Of a stretch of 17,291 bases of DNA, positions 11,831 through 17,291 are shown one piece after another. Made by a program: the position numbers and the translations under genes. The notes beneath the pieces are model-generated. The model was not told the DNA's origin, searched no databases, and saw only the letters and a program-made list of their open reading frames with translations. This DNA comes from Pseudomonadota bacterium. GTDB lineage: Bacteria > Bdellovibrionota > Bacteriovoracia > Bacteriovoracales > Bacteriovoracaceae. Each line of letters starts with the position of its first letter. Position 1 is the first letter of the stretch. The DNA lies in contig JAEYUK010000241.1 in NCBI GenBank assembly GCA_023432655.1, forward strand, positions 1-17,291, in the 5' to 3' direction.

Positions 11831-14800
11831 TTAAATTGCTTTAACTGGCATGTCTTGAGTCGCGATGATCTGCCCATTATTTTTAATCACCAGCTTGAAT
11901 AGAATCTCTTTCCCACGGGCGGCCTTGCTGAGTTTGTAATTCAGGAATACTTTTTGCTCCTGACCACGCTCTAAGACTTTAGTCATTTCAGGTTTTCCGA
12001 TGATGGTTGCATAACTGGTTCCTACTTCTTCCATCCAGACTTCATAGCCTTGATCAACTCCGATATATTTCGGGTTAAGCTTCACTTCTACAGCGTGAGT
12101 TTTAATCGTTCCAATAATCCGCACCGCTACTCTCGGAGTTTTTTCGAATAAAACACTCATATTAATCTCAGGATTAATACTTATTTCTTCTTCAACTTCG
12201 AACTTCTCAGTTCTAGACGATGTGTAATCGTGACCAGGGTAAACGATTTCACCTTTAACTGTAACTTTAGTGCCAGGGACGGAGTTATCGCTCAGACGGA
12301 GTTTTAAAACATCGAGGTGAGCTGCAGAAAGGGCATTTACCGACGGCAGAGGTAACTCTTTTCTTTCAACTGAAAGGTTGGAAGAAAGAGAGGTGAGCTT
12401 GATCAGAACGTTTCCTGTAGAGGCCCGGGAGCCAACGTTTTTAACCGGGATTACCAGACCGACTTCAGAACCAGGAACGACGCCATATTGAGAAGTGGCT
12501 TTTAATCCGGTTGCACCATTTAAGGTTAAGGCCGGATTCTTTTTGAGATGGCCATCAACCATCTCAACCGACTCTCCTTCTACTCTGGCGATTTCCGCCG
12601 GAAGATTCAATGTATAAGAGTTGGCTTCGGAACGTTCAAACGTTTCCTGGTAAATGTCATTCTTACCAACAGCAATTCCGACATCCTTACCTACTTTAGT
12701 CCCTTCAGCTAAATACCCCGGATAGAGTCTGGCAAGCTCAGGTCCGAACGCCTCAGTAATCCGGTTATTAAAGACACTGCTATATTTTTTAGAGAATGTT
12801 TCTTTGTGAGCTTGATTATATAAGTTCTCATAGCGAATGACGTAAGACCCCTTACAGGCTTCCAGGTAATCTTTCACCCCTTTATAAACAGCTGCACAGT
12901 CAACCTTTTGCGCATTCACTCCGGGGGCCGGAATAGTGTAAACGTTTTTCGCCTCTCTGATCTTTTCCCGAAGACTAAGAATTTGCTTAAGTTCAGCTTT
13001 TGATTGTTCAATGAGTCCATCCAGGGAACTAATAATCTGGAGAGAGTCACTGATTTCTCTTTCGGTGAGAACAGGTATTACTTCCTCACCACGAGATAAA
13101 GAAGAGCTCACTAATGAAAGTTCATCCCTCATACCAAGAAGAGGAAGTGATTTTCTTAAAGAGACCTCATCGTTCAGGCGACGATCATACTCTTCTTGAT
13201 AAAGCTCAGGCTTAACGACTTGGTTGGCATAATTTCTGGCCCGATTAGCACCAGCTACTTTACCTTCCTGATCGCCTCTCTCCCTGTCGGCAGTTGAGTC
13301 ATGTCCAATGACATATCCATCCTCATATCCAATGATTTCACCGCGAACATAACCTCGACGTAAAGCTTCCCATTTAGCTTCTACTTGAGCATTTTCAGTA
13401 GCAAGTTTAGTGCCGGTGCTTACAGCATCCTTTTCCCCTGCTTTGAATCCGTCACTCGTGCCGATGATCGCCTTATCCTCACCTAGCTTATGAGCTTCTG
13501 ATAAGTAGCGCTGGTATAGACCCAAACGAGTTCGATATTGGGTATTGGCCTCATCTGCATTTTTTTGAGCGACAGTACGATCTCTTAGTGCTGTTACGAC
13601 CTGAGGAATTAACACTTCAAGATTTCTTTGAACTACAGGAAGTTCTCTCTGGATAGAAGCTAGTCGATTTTCATTTGACTGAATCTCATTTAAAGAATTT
13701 GCAATGACTCGTTCAGCCTCATTTCTGCGACTCTCAGTGGAGCTATACTCACGTCGCGTATCATTCTCATACCGAATCAATTGATCACGACGATCAATTT
13801 CGGCCCGTCTATTGCCATTTAAACGAATCAGAACTTGATCTGAATTTACCATTTCCTGTGTGACAACAGCGAGAATCTGCTCCTGTCGTTTTAGTTCTTG
13901 CTCAATCTTACGAAGTTCACTGCGGCTGCGAGCAAGCTTCCCTTCTTCCTGCTTTAATGCAGTTGTATCGCGATTTATCTCATTTCGAAGAGTCGCAATT
14001 CTTGCCTCAATTTTTCTATTCTCTTCAGGAAAAGAATTAATACTTCTTTCCATGTCAGCGATTCTTTTATTAAGACGAACAATCTCGGACTCAAGCTTTT
14101 GAATGTCACTTGTTAAAGCTTGAATCTGACTGTTAATCAGATTTTCTCTTTGGGCCAGAGTATTAACCTGGCGTCTTTTGCCTTCAATTGAAGAGTTCAA
14201 TGAACTTATTTCTTGCTCTAGGTTTTGGATTCTGGCGGAATGATCTGCGCTCTGATCCCCTTTAAGTCGTGCTAATTCGGCCTTCTTTTGATTAAGGGCC
14301 GACTCTTCGCCAGAGATTTGGGAGCGAAGAGAATTCAATTCATTACGAACAGCAGGAAGCTGGTTTTTTACATCGTTTAGTAGCGGTTGTTTGGCCCCTA
14401 GGGCCGATTGGTTCTGGGTAAGAGAATTTCTCACTTGCCCTAATTCCGCACGATCGCTGTCCACTTGTCTTTGTAGATCTAATTTGGTCTTTTCAGAGTC
14501 TTGCAGAGCTTTTTGGCCCTTGTTTATCTCATTCGTAAGCTGATTCATTTTTTGAGTGATGCTTCGCTCTTCTTTTATTTCTTTTTGGAGGTCAGCATTA
14601 ATCCGGGCGACAAGCTGATGCTGGGCCTGGCGGCGGCTTTTAAAATTCCTGTTTCTCATTTCTTCCTGGTGAATATCATGATCAAGAGAACTTAAAATCC
14701 GATCAGCGTAGCGTATTTCATTTATAAGTTTATCCAGATCTCTTTCAAGAGTTCTCATGTGTTCGTTCAAAGAACCTATTTCTTGCCGTTTATAAGCAAT

Positions 14801-15064
14801 AATTCCTTTAAGCTCGCTATTTCGGTCAGGAAGATCAACAAGTTGTCTTTCCATGGTAGAAATAGAAGTTTCCAGTTGCTGCTGGCGGCTTGCGAGATCT
14901 TCGTGCTTATTGATTTTCTCTTCAAGAATCTGGGCCAGATTCTGATAAATCTTCAGGTATTGAGTGTGGTTAATTTCATCCGGCAGACTCTGGGCCATAG
15001 CGTGACCAGTAAGTAACATCGAGGCAATAATAGAGGCTTTAACGGTGAAACCCATCGAATTCAT
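11831..15064 (-). CDS. Large secreted coiled-coil protein with GX3 glycine tracts
   Basis: 1077 residues. A signal peptide (cleavage near AMA-Q, residue 24) sends it to the periplasm. Residues about 30-525 are nearly continuous coiled coil, SMC/myosin-like in look. Three tracts then place Gly (once Ala) at every fourth position: 535-551, 571-605 and 788-800, resembling GxxxG tracts of FliH or Yae1. Residues 613-705 are helical again, with Cys723 and Cys737 a possible disulfide. The C-terminal 230 residues are beta-rich, with VIPVKNVGSRASTGNVLIKL recalling CARDB-like Ig-type domains, and end in a second beta-rich part. The start has AGGAG six bases upstream. It forms a single-gene unit. No family is recognised; a periplasmic scaffold is inferred. 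SMC-like naming would mislead, as no ATPase motif is present. Confidence 0.85.
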   Translation of the reverse strand: MNSMGFTVKASIIASMLLTGHAMAQSLPDEINHTQYLKIYQNLAQILEEKINKHEDLASRQQQLETSISTMERQLVDLPDRNSELKGIIAYKRQEIGSLNEHMRTLERDLDKLINEIRYADRILSSLDHDIHQEEMRNRNFKSRRQAQHQLVARINADLQKEIKEERSITQKMNQLTNEINKGQKALQDSEKTKLDLQRQVDSDRAELGQVRNSLTQNQSALGAKQPLLNDVKNQLPAVRNELNSLRSQISGEESALNQKKAELARLKGDQSADHSARIQNLEQEISSLNSSIEGKRRQVNTLAQRENLINSQIQALTSDIQKLESEIVRLNKRIADMERSINSFPEENRKIEARIATLRNEINRDTTALKQEEGKLARSRSELRKIEQELKRQEQILAVVTQEMVNSDQVLIRLNGNRRAEIDRRDQLIRYENDTRREYSSTESRRNEAERVIANSLNEIQSNENRLASIQRELPVVQRNLEVLIPQVVTALRDRTVAQKNADEANTQYRTRLGLYQRYLSEAHKLGEDKAIIGTSDGFKAGEKDAVSTGTKLATENAQVEAKWEALRRGYVRGEIIGYEDGYVIGHDSTADRERGDQEGKVAGANRARNYANQVVKPELYQEEYDRRLNDEVSLRKSLPLLGMRDELSLVSSSLSRGEEVIPVLTEREISDSLQIISSLDGLIEQSKAELKQILSLREKIREAKNVYTIPAPGVNAQKVDCAAVYKGVKDYLEACKGSYVIRYENLYNQAHKETFSKKYSSVFNNRITEAFGPELARLYPGYLAEGTKVGKDVGIAVGKNDIYQETFERSEANSYTLNLPAEIARVEGESVEMVDGHLKKNPALTLNGATGLKATSQYGVVPGSEVGLVIPVKNVGSRASTGNVLIKLTSLSSNLSVERKELPLPSVNALSAAHLDVLKLRLSDNSVPGTKVTVKGEIVYPGHDYTSSRTEKFEVEEEISINPEINMSVLFEKTPRVAVRIIGTIKTHAVEVKLNPKYIGVDQGYEVWMEEVGTSYATIIGKPEMTKVLERGQEQKVFLNYKLSKAARGKEILFKLVIKNNGQIIATQDMPVKAI

Positions 15065-15096
15065 ATTCTCTCCTGAGAAGTTAAATTGGCGATGAG

Positions 15097-15125
15097 ATCA
15101 TACCCGCAAAAATATTTGAAATTAA
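15097..15125 (-). promoter_or_regulatory. Candidate promoter of the coiled-coil protein gene
   Basis: On the minus strand TATGAT (15097-15102) has a weak TTAATT (15120-15125) 17 bases upstream, between the lon terminator and the coiled-coil gene. Confidence 0.45.
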
Positions 15126-15156
15126 AGAGCGTGTAATTTTTATTGAGGTTTTAGGC

Positions 15157-15189
15157 AAAAAAAAGAAGGGCCCGGTGTCAACCAGGCCC
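15157..15189 (-). terminator. Intrinsic terminator of lon
   Basis: On the minus strand GGGCCTGGT pairs with ACCGGGCCC (one G-U pair) around a TGAC loop, followed by TTC and then eight T. It starts 27 bases past the lon stop. Confidence 0.93.
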
Positions 15190-15216
15190 CAAACAGTAGA
15201 AATTCTAAAGATTAAA

Positions 15217-17291
15217 TTAGTTAGCTACTTCCAAACTGGCTTCGCCATCAAGAACTTTAAGCGCACGGGCCTTCATGAATTCTTCCGGCTTCGTGAGGTT
15301 AAGAGCAACTCGAAGAACTTCTTCCGCTTCAGTCACAGGGCGGATATCAATCCCATCTTTGATCTCATCAGGAATTTTTACGATATCTTTTCTATTCTTC
15401 TCCGGAATAATGACTGTCGTAATTCCGGCCTGTTTAGCAGCAAGGATCTTCTCCTTTAAGCCGCCGATAGGAAGAACACGACCGCGAAGTGATATCTCAC
15501 CAGTCATAGCGACATCCTGACGAACAGGAATATTAGCGATGGCAGAAGTCAAAGCTGTTGCCATGGTGATCCCCGCAGATGGACCATCTTTTGGAGTTGC
15601 CCCATCTGGTACGTGGATATGAATATCATTCTTAGAATACCACTCATGATCTACACCAAGACGATTGGAAATTGAGCGAACGTAAGAAAGAGCTGCCGAA
15701 GCGGATTCTCTCATCACGTCTTTTAAGTTACCAGTTACCTGGATCTTACCGCTGCCTGGAACAGTGACAACTTCAATGTGAAGAAGCTCACCACCGACAG
15801 AAGTCCATGCCAGACCATTCACTAAACCAACCTGAGGTTGCTCTTCGATACCGGTTCTGTCGAACTTCACTGGGCCTAGATATTTCTCAAGGTTCTTCTC
15901 AGTTACAGCGAACTTACGGCCTTCCTTAATATCTTCAGTCACTACTTCAGTGGCAATTTTACGGGCGATGGTGTTCATTAAACGTTCAAGTTCACGAACT
16001 CCGGCCTCTTTTGTATAGCCTCGAACAATGTTAGAGAAGATTTTATCAGTCAAAGTCACCGGATAATTTTTTAAACCGTGAGATTCAACCGCTTTTGGAA
16101 GAAGATACTTCTTCGCAATCTGTTGTTTCTCATCTGGTGTGTACCCAGCAATATGAATGATTTCCATACGGTCACGAAGTGGACCAGGGATAGCACCAAG
16201 ATCGTTAGCGGTCATGATGAACATAACTTTTGAAAGGTCATATTCACACTCAATATAATGGTCACCGAAAGTCTTATTCTGACCAGGGTCAAGCACCTCA
16301 AGCATTGCAGCTCCCGGATCCCCTCTAAAATCAGAAGACATTTTATCAATCTCATCCAAAAGGATCACAGGGTTAGAAGTTCCGGCCTTTTTAAGAGCGT
16401 GGATGATCTTTCCTGGCATCGCACCGACGTAAGTACGACGGTGACCGCGGATTTCAGCTTCATCACGTACGCCACCAAGTGAAATACGAACAAACTTACG
16501 ACCTAAAGATTCTGCAAGGGATTTTGCAATTGAAGTCTTACCTACCCCCGGCGGACCAGCAAGACACAATAGTGTTCCACGCGTGTCGTCTTTTACAAGT
16601 GAACGAACAGAAAGATATTCAACAATTCTTTCTTTCACATCTTGTAGACCGTAATGATCGGCATCAAGAATCTCACGGGCCTTCGCCACCGAGTTATCAT
16701 CTTGGGTGTACTCATCCCAAGGGAGTGAGACCATCCAGTCGATATAGTTACGCACCACTGCCGCTTCCGCAGACATCGGAGACATAGATTTAAGTTTACG
16801 AAGCTCTTTATTCGCTTTTTCACGGGCATCATCAGGCATTTTCTTAGCGCGAAGTTTCTCTTCCATTTCGACTAAGTCAGACTTCTCATCTTTATTGCCA
16901 AGCTCTTTCTGAATCGCATTCATCTGCTCGTTCAGATAGTACTCTTTCTGAGATTTTTCCATTTGTGTTTTCACACGAGAACGGATTCTCTTCTCAACGT
17001 TGATGATTTCAATTTCCCCTTGCATTTTTTCAAGAAGAAGTTGAAGACGAGTATCTACATTTACAGCATTTAGAATTTCTTGTTTCTCAGGAATTTTCAT
17101 CGTCAGGTGAGCAACAATAATGTCGGCCAGGCGAGATGGATCTGAAATAGATGAAATACTCATTAAGAGTTCAGGAGGAATTCTCTTATTAAGTTTCACG
17201 TATTGTTCGAAAATGTTTTTTACAGATCTCATTGAAGCTTCAACTTCAACATCTGATTCAACCACATCTGCGCACTTCTCTACTTCAGAGT
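15217..17291 (-). CDS. lon: Lon ATP-dependent serine protease, 5' end outside window
   Basis: The frame is open to the right edge, so the N-terminal substrate-recognition domain is mostly missing and the GTG at 17263-17265 is internal, not a start. Visible parts in order: the helical segment ending in [20 protein letters not shown], the AAA+ domain with Walker [10 protein letters not shown] (about 16532-16559) and Walker B VILLDEID, the [15 protein letters not shown] segment, and the C-terminal protease domain. The catalytic Ser codon is at 15577-15579 (DGPSAG) and the catalytic Lys at 15454-15456 (GGLKEK). Lon degrades misfolded and specific regulatory proteins in the cytoplasm. The gene ends at its own strong terminator and looks entirely normal. 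Confidence 0.98.
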   Translation of the reverse strand, partial: SEVEKCADVVESDVEVEASMRSVKNIFEQYVKLNKRIPPELLMSISSISDPSRLADIIVAHLTMKIPEKQEILNAVNVDTRLQLLLEKMQGEIEIINVEKRIRSRVKTQMEKSQKEYYLNEQMNAIQKELGNKDEKSDLVEMEEKLRAKKMPDDAREKANKELRKLKSMSPMSAEAAVVRNYIDWMVSLPWDEYTQDDNSVAKAREILDADHYGLQDVKERIVEYLSVRSLVKDDTRGTLLCLAGPPGVGKTSIAKSLAESLGRKFVRISLGGVRDEAEIRGHRRTYVGAMPGKIIHALKKAGTSNPVILLDEIDKMSSDFRGDPGAAMLEVLDPGQNKTFGDHYIECEYDLSKVMFIMTANDLGAIPGPLRDRMEIIHIAGYTPDEKQQIAKKYLLPKAVESHGLKNYPVTLTDKIFSNIVRGYTKEAGVRELERLMNTIARKIATEVVTEDIKEGRKFAVTEKNLEKYLGPVKFDRTGIEEQPQVGLVNGLAWTSVGGELLHIEVVTVPGSGKIQVTGNLKDVMRESASAALSYVRSISNRLGVDHEWYSKNDIHIHVPDGATPKDGPSAGITMATALTSAIANIPVRQDVAMTGEISLRGRVLPIGGLKEKILAAKQAGITTVIIPEKNRKDIVKIPDEIKDGIDIRPVTEAEEVLRVALNLTKPEEFMKARALKVLDGEASLEVAN

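Noticed and set aside
11831..15064. Naming the coiled-coil protein as an SMC chromosome-partition protein
   Set aside because: It has a signal peptide and no Walker A/B ATPase motifs, so only the coiled coil is SMC-like.
1..17291. CRISPR array, insertion sequence or tandem-repeat locus
   Set aside because: No regularly spaced direct repeats, transposase genes or terminal inverted repeats were seen on reading the window; the only repetitive coding stretch is the lysine tail of the peroxiredoxin.

Overview
The window looks like chromosomal DNA from a Gram-negative predator-type bacterium of the Bdellovibrio/Bacteriovorax/Peredibacter kind. This is an inference from the moderate, AT-leaning base composition, the many lipoproteins and periplasmic proteins without named families, and the lon context. 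No rRNA or marker phylogeny is present to prove it. Most of the window is ordinary, densely packed housekeeping and cell-envelope DNA; no CRISPR array, insertion sequence or complete prophage is visible.

Left edge (1-1150): a decayed stretch. It holds a small membrane-protein ORF with an in-frame stop upstream, a 33-bp near-palindrome, and an ORF6N-domain (phage-type) gene broken by a one-base frameshift. All lie on the 3' side of a tRNA-Arg(UCG) gene, a common site for mobile-element integration.

1220-4519: a minus-strand operon of a coiled-coil/TPR-like lipoprotein followed by a large secreted LysM protein, ending at a strong terminator. Diverging from it is a small DUF4911-like gene.

4506-9417: peroxiredoxin (bcp-like, with an unusual lysine-rich tail) behind a glyoxalase II-like metallohydrolase in one operon. 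A Ste24-type M48 membrane protease starts back-to-back with that operon. Next come an alpha/beta hydrolase of the monoacylglycerol lipase type, a small four-cysteine protein that may be translated from a leaderless mRNA, and an unknown lipoprotein. Neighbouring convergent genes overlap at their 3' ends.

9571-11830: an outer-membrane beta-barrel protein, converging on an orphan OmpR-type response regulator, then an intergenic region and a tRNA-Val(UAC) gene with a near-consensus promoter.

11831-17291: a secreted 1077-residue protein with about 500 residues of coiled coil, three tracts of glycine at every fourth position and a beta-rich C-terminus, and then lon (ATP-dependent protease), whose 5' end lies beyond the window. 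The large coiled-coil protein and the LysM/TPR operon are the best candidates for undescribed envelope machinery. The peroxiredoxin/glyoxalase pair looks like a detoxification operon.
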